24,773 nt of DNA from an uncultured Clostridium sp. (lineage in GTDB: Bacteria; Bacillota; Clostridia; TANB77; CAG-508): contig USDL01000019.1 of the NCBI GenBank assembly GCA_900553365.1, positions 1-24,773 on the forward strand, in the 5' to 3' direction. The notes under the pieces are model-generated. The model made no database searches and was not told the origin of the DNA. It saw nothing but the letters and a program-made list of their open reading frames with translations. The stretch's first letter is position 1. Each line of letters begins with the position of its first letter. The position numbers and the translations under genes were made by a program. Of the stretch, positions 1-6,754 are shown in pieces.

Positions 1-223
1 CATAAACCTCTTTATCTTTTATATTTTCAAAAATTGTTGTCAAAGTATCTTTTTGTGTAACATCTCCATAATATATTTTACAATTCAAGTTGTCCAATGC
101 CTTTATAGAATCATTAGGTAATACAAGTGCTCTTATTTCATTTTCAATATTTTGTTCTAAATTTCTTATTATATTATTCCCTAGAAAACCATTTGCACCA
201 GTTATTATATATATTTTTTTCAT
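1..223 (-). CDS. NAD-dependent epimerase/dehydratase family protein, N-terminal part (cut by window edge)
   Basis: This is the first ~74 codons of a gene reading leftward out of the window. The protein begins MKKIYIITGANGFLGNNIIR. The TGxxGxxG dinucleotide-binding loop right at the N-terminus is the hallmark of extended short-chain dehydrogenases such as nucleotide-sugar epimerases, dehydratases and reductases. It continues with a second beta-strand (EIRALVLPND) and an acidic strand (IYYGDVTQKDTL), as expected of a Rossmann fold where GDV/GDI contacts the cofactor adenine. A good ribosome binding site (GGAGGTG) lies just before the ATG. The substrate cannot be told because the catalytic YxxxK and C-terminal half lie outside the window. 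Confidence 0.85.
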   Translation of the reverse strand, partial: MKKIYIITGANGFLGNNIIRNLEQNIENEIRALVLPNDSIKALDNLNCKIYYGDVTQKDTLTTIFENIKDKEVY

Positions 224-293
224 ACCACACCTCCAACATTTACAGATAGTTACTAATTAAATTTTTATTACTTTGTCAGGAAATCAAATATAT

Positions 294-425
294 TTATTCT
301 TGTTGATGTCCCTGTCTTATATAACTTTATTCTATTAACTCTTTTACTAATGTTTCATCAACATTTTTATCTATAATAATGGTATTCCAATATTCTTGGT
401 TCATATATTCCTTCTCCCAAAGATA
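294..425 (-). pseudogene. Remnant resembling the C-terminus of a MmcQ/YjbR-type protein
   Basis: A short open stretch encodes WEKEYMNQEYWNTIIIDKN and then VDETLVKELIE, followed by a TAA at 327-329 and then, in the same frame, SY. The pattern 'Y-MN-x-x-YW-x-T-I-x-x-D ... LVKELIxxSY' resembles the last ~40 residues of MmcQ/YjbR family DNA-binding-fold proteins, in which the stop codon would replace an acidic residue before the conserved SY. No N-terminal part of such a protein is found upstream. The ATG at 402-404 has a GGAG-like sequence ahead of it, so a 25-residue peptide cannot be excluded. Family assignment is from memory of the motif and is tentative. Confidence 0.4.
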
Positions 426-473
426 TTATATCATATTTTTATATTAAAACAAAAGCGTATATGATGTACACTA

Positions 474-623
474 TTAATAACTAATATTATCCAATATTTC
501 TCTTATTTTTCTGTAATCCTCTTTGGTTATTTCTGTAGGAAGTTTTTCCTCATTTTCATAATATTCAGCAACATCAACTCGTAAGCATTCAAATTCATAT
601 TCAGTATTTATATGCTTATTTTT
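474..623 (-). pseudogene. Orphan C-terminal reading-frame fragment, unknown family
   Basis: A 49-codon open stretch without any ATG, GTG or TTG suited as a start ends in TAA. The residues look protein-like: EFECLRVDVAEYYENEEK, then LPTEITKEDYRKIREILDNI, charged and probably helical. It lies directly downstream of pyrG and in the same orientation. I read it as the tail of a decayed gene. I do not recognise the family. Confidence 0.35.
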
Positions 624-646
624 TTATTATATAAATTAAAATTTTT

Positions 647-2254
647 TTATTTTTCAATTTTTTCTTTTCCTGCTTTTACCAATCCTACAAATAATGGATG
701 TGCTCTATTGGGTCTTGATTTGAATTCTGGGTGAAATTGTCCTGCTATAAAGTATGTTTTTCTTGGCATTTCAACTATTTCAACTAATCTACCATCTGGT
801 GATGTTCCTGTGCAAAGTAAACCTGCCTTTTCCATTTCTTTCTTATATTTGTTGTTATATTCAAATCTGTGTCTATGTCTTTCTGCAATTTTTGTTTTTC
901 CATATAATTTTTGTGCAAGGCTTCCATCTTTTAACACACATGGATAACTTCCTAATCTCATTGTTCCACCTTTTTTATCTATGCCTTTTTGTTCATCCAT
1001 AATATGTATTACTTGATTTTTGCTATATGGTGCGAACTCTTCTGAGTTGGCGTCTTTTAAGCCTAATACATTTCTTGCAAATTCTACAACTGTCATTTGC
1101 ATTCCTAAGCAGATTCCTAAAAATGGAATATCATTTTCTCTTGCATATTTTATTGTAGTAATCATGCCTTCAATGCCTCTATTTCCAAATCCACCTGGAA
1201 CAATAATTGCATTATATTTTTCTAATTTTTCTTTTACATTATCCTCTGTTATTCCTTCAGAATCAACATAGCCTATTTCAACTTTTACATTATTTTCAAA
1301 TCCGCTATGTCTTATACTTTCAGCAACTGATAAATATGAATCTTCAAGTTTTACATATTTTCCAACTATTGCAACTTTTACTGTTTTATTTTCTACATTT
1401 CTTATCTTTTCAACTAGATTTTCCCACTCTTTGTTATTTGGCTCTACCTTTTCTAGTTTTAAGTGTTTACATACTTCACGTGTAAGGCCTTCATCTTCAA
1501 GCATTAATGGCACTTCATAAAGATTATCTACTGTTTTATTTTGTATTACACTTTCAGGTCTTACATTACAATACAATGCAATTTTATTTTTTAGTTTTTC
1601 ATCAATTGGCAATTCTGACCTACATACTAAAATATCAGGTTTTATTCCTAATGACTGTAGCTCTTTTACTGAGTGTTGAGTTGGTTTTGATTTTAATTCA
1701 TTTGAACCAGCTATGTATGGCAATAATGTTACATGAATATACAAAACATCCTCTGGAGACTTTTCAATTCCCACTTGACGTATTGCCTCAATAAATGATA
1801 ACCCTTCAATATCACCTATAGTTCCTCCAATTTCAGTTATTACTATATCAATATCCTCATTTTCAAATTTATATATTCTCTCTTTTATTTCATTTGTAAT
1901 ATGAGGAATTACCTGTACAGTTTTACCTAAATACTCTCCTCTTCTTTCTTTTTCTATTACTGTAGAATATATTTTACCAGTTGTTACACTAGAATTAACA
2001 CTTAAATTTTCATCAATAAATCTCTCGTAATGCCCTAAATCTAAATCAGTTTCTGCTCCATCCTCTGTTACAAAAACCTCCCCATGCTCTATTGGGCTCA
2101 TTGTTCCTGGATCTATATTTATATATGGATCCATTTTTTGAATAGTTACTTTGTATCCTCTATTCTTAAGCAATCTACCTAAAGATGCAGCGGTTATTCC
2201 TTTTCCTAGTCCTGATACTACTCCTCCTGTTACAAAAATGTATTTTGTGTTCAT
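647..2254 (-). CDS. pyrG: CTP synthase (glutamine-hydrolysing)
   Basis: Converts UTP to CTP using ATP and glutamine (or ammonia), the last step of de novo pyrimidine nucleotide synthesis. At 535 residues it is full length. The N-terminal amidoligase domain opens with the ATP-binding loop VTGGVVSGLGKGI (residues 8-20) and contains the conserved EIGGTIGDIE (141-150). The C-terminal class I glutamine amidotransferase domain has the oxyanion stretch PGGFGNRG (353-360), nucleophile Cys382 in GICLGMQ, and the His508/Glu510 pair in FHPEF. The ATG follows an AGGAGG site. The gene has its own promoter and a terminator-like hairpin in its leader (separate entries), so CTP-responsive attenuation is plausible. 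No terminator is obvious downstream. Confidence 0.98.
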   Translation of the reverse strand: MNTKYIFVTGGVVSGLGKGITAASLGRLLKNRGYKVTIQKMDPYINIDPGTMSPIEHGEVFVTEDGAETDLDLGHYERFIDENLSVNSSVTTGKIYSTVIEKERRGEYLGKTVQVIPHITNEIKERIYKFENEDIDIVITEIGGTIGDIEGLSFIEAIRQVGIEKSPEDVLYIHVTLLPYIAGSNELKSKPTQHSVKELQSLGIKPDILVCRSELPIDEKLKNKIALYCNVRPESVIQNKTVDNLYEVPLMLEDEGLTREVCKHLKLEKVEPNNKEWENLVEKIRNVENKTVKVAIVGKYVKLEDSYLSVAESIRHSGFENNVKVEIGYVDSEGITEDNVKEKLEKYNAIIVPGGFGNRGIEGMITTIKYARENDIPFLGICLGMQMTVVEFARNVLGLKDANSEEFAPYSKNQVIHIMDEQKGIDKKGGTMRLGSYPCVLKDGSLAQKLYGKTKIAERHRHRFEYNNKYKKEMEKAGLLCTGTSPDGRLVEIVEMPRKTYFIAGQFHPEFKSRPNRAHPLFVGLVKAGKEKIEK

Positions 2255-2277
2255 CTCTTACTCCTCCTAATTAAAAT

Positions 2278-2323
2278 AAAAAAAGATTTAAAAATTTTAC
2301 CTTTTGGGGTTTTTTTTAAATCT
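2278..2323 (-). terminator. Terminator-like hairpin in the pyrG leader (probable attenuator)
   Basis: On the minus strand an 11-bp perfect stem (AGATTTAAAAA ... TTTTTAAATCT) encloses a loop holding CCCCAAAAGG and is followed directly by a run of T residues, then the AGGAGG site of pyrG. The hairpin sits between the predicted promoter and the start codon, so it can only act on pyrG itself. In Bacillus and related Firmicutes pyrG is controlled by termination in the leader (established knowledge); the details here are inferred. Confidence 0.7.
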
Positions 2324-2330
2324 ATAAAAA

Positions 2331-2359
2331 AGTATAACACTTTTTTTTACATTAAGCAA
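2331..2359 (-). promoter_or_regulatory. pyrG promoter (sigma-A type)
   Basis: On the minus strand, -35 TTGCTT (2354-2359) and -10 TATACT (2331-2336) are separated by 17 bp. Transcription is expected to start near 2323-2325, which places the very first bases of the RNA in the 5' arm of the leader hairpin. Confidence 0.7.
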
Positions 2360-2403
2360 TACTTTTTTGCAATTTGTAGCATAATTGTAATATTTTATCT
2401 CCG

Positions 2404-3273
2404 TTAAACATCCCTAATCTGCTCTTTTTCGTTTAATTTCAACACTTTATTAATAATCTTCTTAATTTTAGAATTATTTTCATTAATAGCTCCCAAACAA
2501 TAAGAAATCCCAAACCCTAAAACAAGCATCAAAACCGAAACTACAGTTTTTGTATTAGCCTCAACCACACAGCTTTCATTTAATACACTCGGTATTATTG
2601 CAATAAACAAACCAAATATTATTGAAAATGTGATTGTATAATACTTTTTAATAAGTTTATTCATCACAAAAGCAATCACCAATGCCCCTATTGCTAAGCC
2701 AAAACCTGCTGGAATTAGTATACTCAAATTAAAATTTGCAAGTGAGCTAACATATAATTCATATAAACCAAGTGATGATAATATAACAGCACTATCTACT
2801 CCCGGTATTATAGAAGAGCCAGCTACTGCAACTCCTAATAGCATAGACTGCAATAAATTTGGATTTTTTATTTGTGGAAATGCACTCTTATTTACAGTAA
2901 AGAATAAGAATCCTAAAATCGCAGAAACCGCAATTAATATATAATACTTGTTTGAAAATCCTTCTTTTTTTACCTCTTTGTAGAATAGCGGAATTGTTCC
3001 TAAAACTAATCCTAAAAACGTAAACCTTGTTTGCATTTCAAAATTATTTAGTAAAAAATCTACTGCTTTGCTAAATAGCAATACTCCTATTCCAAATCCT
3101 AGAAGTAAAGGAATTAAGAACAAAACATTCTTTTTAAAATTCTTAAAAAGTGTTCCCATTGCATCTATTGTTTTTTGATACAAGCCTAAAATAACTAGCA
3201 GGACACTGCCACTTAATCCTGGTGCAATTCCTCCTATTCCAACAATTATACCTTTAAAAAAATTCTTTATCAT
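2404..3273 (-). CDS. DUF368 family membrane protein, probable polyprenyl-phosphate (C55-P) translocase
   Basis: A 289-residue, multi-pass membrane protein. It starts MIKNFFKGIIVGIGGIAPGL, and the motif GIGGIAPGLSGSVLLVILGLY (residues 12-32) is the DUF368 signature; a second, related repeat SIIPGVDSAVILSSLGLYEL follows near residues 155-175, giving the two-fold pseudo-repeat typical of the family. Members of DUF368 (PopT) have been linked to recycling of undecaprenyl phosphate across the membrane for envelope synthesis; that role is taken from the family and not shown here. A GGAGAA site precedes the ATG. It lies 61 bp downstream of the acyl-CoA synthetase with no clear promoter between, so the two may be co-transcribed. 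It ends just before the pyrG promoter region. Confidence 0.85.
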   Translation of the reverse strand: MIKNFFKGIIVGIGGIAPGLSGSVLLVILGLYQKTIDAMGTLFKNFKKNVLFLIPLLLGFGIGVLLFSKAVDFLLNNFEMQTRFTFLGLVLGTIPLFYKEVKKEGFSNKYYILIAVSAILGFLFFTVNKSAFPQIKNPNLLQSMLLGVAVAGSSIIPGVDSAVILSSLGLYELYVSSLANFNLSILIPAGFGLAIGALVIAFVMNKLIKKYYTITFSIIFGLFIAIIPSVLNESCVVEANTKTVVSVLMLVLGFGISYCLGAINENNSKIKKIINKVLKLNEKEQIRDV

Positions 3274-3334
3274 TAATTTTCTCCTATTAATACAGTCAAT
3301 ACAACTTTTAAAAATGTATGTTTTTATTTTATGA

Positions 3335-5080
3335 TTATTTTGAACTTAATATTTTTTCTATTTCTTTAAATCTTTTTACTTTTTGTGTTGTTGTTTTCTC
3401 TAAGCCTTCTGTTGTAAGTATTAGCTCTTTTAATTTTTTAAACTGTGATAAGTTTTGATTTATTTCTTTTATATCTTCCCACACAAGTACTTTATATTCT
3501 TTTGCAGTTTTTTCTCCAAATTTTTCTTTTATTTGAGTTTCGTCATATACAATTTTTACTCCTAATGCAATTTCTCCTTTTGAATTCTCTCTTGGGAATA
3601 CTATGCTTTCTACAACATAAGGTAATTTATTTACTAAAAATTCTATTTCACTTGGGAAAACGTTTTCTCCATTTTTTAGAACTATTACTTCTTTTTTTCT
3701 TCCTGTTATAAATAGATAGCCGTCTTCATTGTAATATCCTAAATCTCCTGTGTGGAACCAACCACCTTTCATTATTTCTTTTGTTGCCTCTGGATTCTCA
3801 TAGTATCCAAGCATTATGTTTGGACCTTTTGCAACGATTTCTCCTATTCCTTTTTCATCTACATCATCTAATTTAAGCTCAACATTATATGGTGCCATTC
3901 CAACACTTCCTGGGCAATGTTCCTTATCTGTTTCTGCTGCTAATAGTGGTGATGTTTCTGTTAAGCCATACCCTTGAACTGAATCTATTCCAAAGTTATT
4001 ATAACCTTTTATTACATTTTTATCCATTGCAGCTGCTCCAAAATATGCTATTCTTAAATTTCCTCCTAATTGGTCTAATACACTTTTGAAAACTTTTCTT
4101 CTAATATCTATATGAAATATTAATAGGAAATTTGCTATTTTGCTCATAGTATTTACTAGTTTTTCTTTGCCTTGGTCTTTTATTCCTTTTTGAATTTTCT
4201 TATATATTGTTTCTAGTACAAGTGGAACTGCTACAAACACGCTTATTTTGTACTCTTGTAAATTCTTTGCAATATATTTTAATCCATCGCAAAAAGCTAC
4301 TGTTGCACCACTATAATATCCATAAAGGAATGTTATTGTACATTCAAATGTGTGGTGTAATGGTAAGAATGATAGAAGTACATCATCTGGATACATTTTA
4401 GACATTTTTGCCATTGCCATTATATTTGAAGTAATATTTTTTTGTGATAACATTACACCTTTTGACATATTTGTTGTTCCAGACGTAAATATTAAAATAC
4501 TCATCTTTTCGTTATCAATTTTTACTTTACTATATTTCTTATCTCCATTTTCTAAAAGTTCTTTTCCTTTGTTGATTAAGCTTCTAAAAGATAGGATTTC
4601 GTTTTCATCATTTTTTAAATCCATATTTATGTAATACTTTAATGTTGTATTTCCTTCTTCTTTTAATTTTTCGAAAACTTCGTTATATTTGTTTTCAAAA
4701 ATTACTGCATCTGCTTTGCTTCTTTCAATTAAGCTTTTTATTTCTTGGCTTGGTAATGCTTTATCTAATGGTACAACAACCATATTTGAAGTTGTAATTG
4801 CAAAATAACTTTCACACCATTCATATCTGTTATTACCTATTAATGCAATTTTTTTGTTTTCTAATCCCATATTTAATAGCATTGTTCCTAATGCTTCAAC
4901 TTCATTTCTTACTTCTTTATATGTTTTTTCTATTATTTTTTGATTTGGCTTTCCTAAATTTTCTTTAAATTTGTAGGCAACATTGTTTGCATATTTTTCT
5001 GCACTACGATTAACTAATTCCCTAAAGTTTTTAATTTCATCAATTTCGTAAATCTCACTATTTAATTTTTTCTTCATCAT
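3335..5080 (-). CDS. AMP-forming long-chain acyl-CoA synthetase (FadD-like)
   Basis: Activates a fatty acid to acyl-AMP and then transfers it to CoA (or another thiol). About 581 residues. Adenylate-forming motifs are complete and in order: the P-loop-like ILIFTSGTTNMSKGVMLSQ, GYGLTETSPLL, then GWFHTGDLGYYNEDG, the hinge ITGRKKEVIVLKNGENVFPSE, and the C-terminal TTTQKVKR that carries the catalytic lysine. An upstream in-frame ATG at 5110 exists, but the strong AGGAGG (5085-5090) sits just before the ATG ATG pair at 5075-5080, so I place the start at 5080. Divergently transcribed from the XRE regulator gene, with its own promoter. The exact chain length of the substrate cannot be inferred; a role with the neighbouring lipid-carrier gene is only a guess. 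Confidence 0.92.
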   Translation of the reverse strand: MMKKKLNSEIYEIDEIKNFRELVNRSAEKYANNVAYKFKENLGKPNQKIIEKTYKEVRNEVEALGTMLLNMGLENKKIALIGNNRYEWCESYFAITTSNMVVVPLDKALPSQEIKSLIERSKADAVIFENKYNEVFEKLKEEGNTTLKYYINMDLKNDENEILSFRSLINKGKELLENGDKKYSKVKIDNEKMSILIFTSGTTNMSKGVMLSQKNITSNIMAMAKMSKMYPDDVLLSFLPLHHTFECTITFLYGYYSGATVAFCDGLKYIAKNLQEYKISVFVAVPLVLETIYKKIQKGIKDQGKEKLVNTMSKIANFLLIFHIDIRRKVFKSVLDQLGGNLRIAYFGAAAMDKNVIKGYNNFGIDSVQGYGLTETSPLLAAETDKEHCPGSVGMAPYNVELKLDDVDEKGIGEIVAKGPNIMLGYYENPEATKEIMKGGWFHTGDLGYYNEDGYLFITGRKKEVIVLKNGENVFPSEIEFLVNKLPYVVESIVFPRENSKGEIALGVKIVYDETQIKEKFGEKTAKEYKVLVWEDIKEINQNLSQFKKLKELILTTEGLEKTTTQKVKRFKEIEKILSSK

Positions 5081-5112
5081 TTTTCCTCCTATATGCTTTT
5101 TCAATAACATTT

Positions 5113-5141
5113 AGTTTAACATATTTTTTGCAGTTAATCAA
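5113..5141 (-). promoter_or_regulatory. Promoter for the acyl-CoA synthetase gene
   Basis: On the minus strand, -35 TTGATT (5136-5141) and -10 TAAACT (5113-5118) are 17 bp apart, about 30 bp ahead of the AUG. It is back-to-back with the plus-strand XRE promoter at 5155-5183, so a protein bound between them could affect both. Confidence 0.5.
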
Positions 5142-5154
5142 GAAAAGCTTGTTA

Positions 5155-5220
5155 TTGCTTATTCTACTGTTTTATGTTATAATTGTAGAGTAGTAATTTT
5201 TTAACTCTACCGTGAGTAGA
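5155..5220 (+). promoter_or_regulatory. XRE gene promoter with inverted TCTAC/GTAGA half-sites (probable operator)
   Basis: The -35 TTGCTT (5155-5160) and -10 TATAAT (5178-5183) are 17 bp apart. Four alternating half-sites surround it: TCTAC 5163-5167, GTAGA 5185-5189, TCTAC 5206-5210 and GTAGA 5216-5220. The first pair brackets the -10 box. GTAGAGT (5185-5191) and ACTCTAC (5204-5210) also form a perfect 7-bp inverted repeat just past the start of transcription. This layout fits autorepression by the encoded regulator; that is inference. Confidence 0.6.
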
Positions 5221-5242
5221 ATTGCATTAGAAAGGTAGTATT

Positions 5243-5839
5243 ATGAATAACTTGAAAGAAATTATTGCAAATAACATTACAAATTTAAGAAAAGAGAAAA
5301 AATTAACTCAATTAGAATTTGCAAGTGAGTTACATTATTCCGATAAAACTATATCTAAATGGGAAAGAGCTGAATCTATACCTGATGTTGTTGTTTTAAA
5401 ACAAGTAGCAGATTTTTTTGGAGTTACAGTTGATTATTTACTAAATGAACATTTTGAAAATGAGGATTTGCCTATAACAGTTGAAAATGGCAGTAAAAGA
5501 ATTTATGGTAAAATAAATAAGCTTCCTCTTACACTTTTATCAAGTTCACCTGTGTGGCTTATTGCAACTATTATTTTTACTGGAATTGCCATTTTTTCGA
5601 ATAAATATGTATGGTTTATTTATTATATTTGTGTTCCAATTACTATGTTATTGTTTTTAATATTTAATAGTATTTGGGGTAATAAGAGAAGAAATTATTT
5701 TATTGTTTCTTGCTTTATATGGTCAATTCTATTTTGTGTTTATTTTTCATTTATTAAATATAATGCATGGCAAATTTTTATTTTAGGAATTCCTGCTCAA
5801 ATTATTATTTTACTATGGTCTAAATTAAAAAATAAATAA
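5243..5839 (+). CDS. XRE-family transcriptional regulator with C-terminal membrane segments
   Basis: 198 residues. An N-terminal Cro/CI-type helix-turn-helix spans about residues 4-67, with LTQLEFASELHYSDKTISKW as the recognition unit and the closing FFGVTVDYLLN typical of the family. From about residue 95 on the chain is hydrophobic, with three to four predicted membrane helices (for example PVWLIATIIFTGIAIF, YYICVPITMLLFLIF, YFIVSCFIWSILFCVYF). So this is a membrane-tethered DNA-binding protein, a common Firmicute design whose ligand is generally unknown. AGAAAGG lies ahead of the ATG. It is the only sizeable plus-strand gene in its area and shares a terminator with the convergent ZIP gene. 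Likely autoregulated through the half-sites at 5163-5220. Confidence 0.88.
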   Translation: MNNLKEIIANNITNLRKEKKLTQLEFASELHYSDKTISKWERAESIPDVVVLKQVADFFGVTVDYLLNEHFENEDLPITVENGSKRIYGKINKLPLTLLSSSPVWLIATIIFTGIAIFSNKYVWFIYYICVPITMLLFLIFNSIWGNKRRNYFIVSCFIWSILFCVYFSFIKYNAWQIFILGIPAQIIILLWSKLKNK

Positions 5840-5843
5840 AAAG

Positions 5844-5877
5844 CCTAAGTAGTTTTTTCTACTTAGGTTATTTTTTT
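5844..5877. terminator. Bidirectional intrinsic terminator between the XRE and ZIP genes
   Basis: CCTAAGTAG and CTACTTAGG form a 9-bp perfect stem around a six-T loop, with a T-rich tail on the plus side and an A-run (T-run on the minus strand) before it. It can stop transcription from both directions. On the minus strand the stop codon of the ZIP gene lies at its very foot. Confidence 0.85.
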
Positions 5878-6664
5878 ACCCCAAAGCCACATCTAATATC
5901 ATCATTAAAACAAATCCAAAGATTAAGCCAAGTGTGGCCAAATTTTTATTTTCTTTTATTGATTCTGGTAATAATTCTCTTGCCACTACTATAATCATTG
6001 CTCCTGATGCAAAAGCAAGTAAGAATGGCAATAAACTTCTTATTTTCATTACCAGTATTGCACCAATTACAGCTGATACAGGCTCAACTAGTGCAGATGC
6101 CTGCCCTATCAAAAAGCTTTTTGTTCTGGAATACCCTTCTACTCTTAGAGGAAGTGATACTGCTGCCCCCTCTGGAAAATTTTGAATTCCTATTCCAACC
6201 GCAAGCATTATAGCTGAAATTATAGTCATACCAGGTACACCACTTGCTAACCCACCAAATGCAACTCCTATTGCCATTCCTTCTGGAATATTATGAATTG
6301 TAATTGCTGATATTAAAAGTATACATCTTTTTAATGAGTTTGCTCCTTTTTTATTTTTTAACATTCTATCTAAAAAACTGTCTGATACTAATACAAACAT
6401 TCCTCCAGCTATAAATCCTATTGCTGGTAGAAGCCATGCTATGTATCCTAGTTCAACAGATAACTCAATTGATGGAGCAATTAAAGACCAAAATGCAGCT
6501 GCAATCATTACTCCTGCACTAAATCCTAGAACTGTATCTAACATTTTTTTATTCATTTCCTTGAAAAAGAAAACTACAAGTGCACCAAGTAAAGTTACTC
6601 CCCATGTAAATGCTGTTGCTATTAAGCTTTGAACTACTGGGCTTAAATTTTCAAACCAATTCAT
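5876..6664 (-). CDS. ZIP family metal transporter (zinc/divalent cation permease)
   Basis: 262 residues, about eight membrane helices, ZupT/GufA-like. The two signature metal-site helices are present: HNIPEGMAIGVAFG and, further on, IQNFPEGAAVSLPLR, followed by GQASALVEPVSAVIGA. In ZIP proteins the His, Asn, Glu of HNxPEG and the N/F-PEG of the next helix form a binuclear metal path; here the first residue of the second motif is Gln-Asn instead of His-Asn, as in many GufA-type members. Imports zinc or another divalent metal into the cytoplasm (family knowledge). A GAGGTG site precedes the ATG. There is no obvious metal-regulator box in the 90 bp upstream. Confidence 0.92.
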   Translation of the reverse strand: MNWFENLSPVVQSLIATAFTWGVTLLGALVVFFFKEMNKKMLDTVLGFSAGVMIAAAFWSLIAPSIELSVELGYIAWLLPAIGFIAGGMFVLVSDSFLDRMLKNKKGANSLKRCILLISAITIHNIPEGMAIGVAFGGLASGVPGMTIISAIMLAVGIGIQNFPEGAAVSLPLRVEGYSRTKSFLIGQASALVEPVSAVIGAILVMKIRSLLPFLLAFASGAMIIVVARELLPESIKENKNLATLGLIFGFVLMMILDVALG

Positions 6665-6754
6665 CCTTGTTCACCTCATATTACATAATATGTTTTTATT
6701 TTCCATACTGCTACAAAGTTAAATTGATTTGTATTTTTTTCTACATTTTATTTT

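Noticed and set aside
5081..5110. ATG at 5110 as start of the acyl-CoA synthetase
   Set aside because: The AGGAGG directly ahead of ATG 5080 and lack of one before 5110 favour the shorter form; 5110 also nearly coincides with the -10 box of the predicted promoter.
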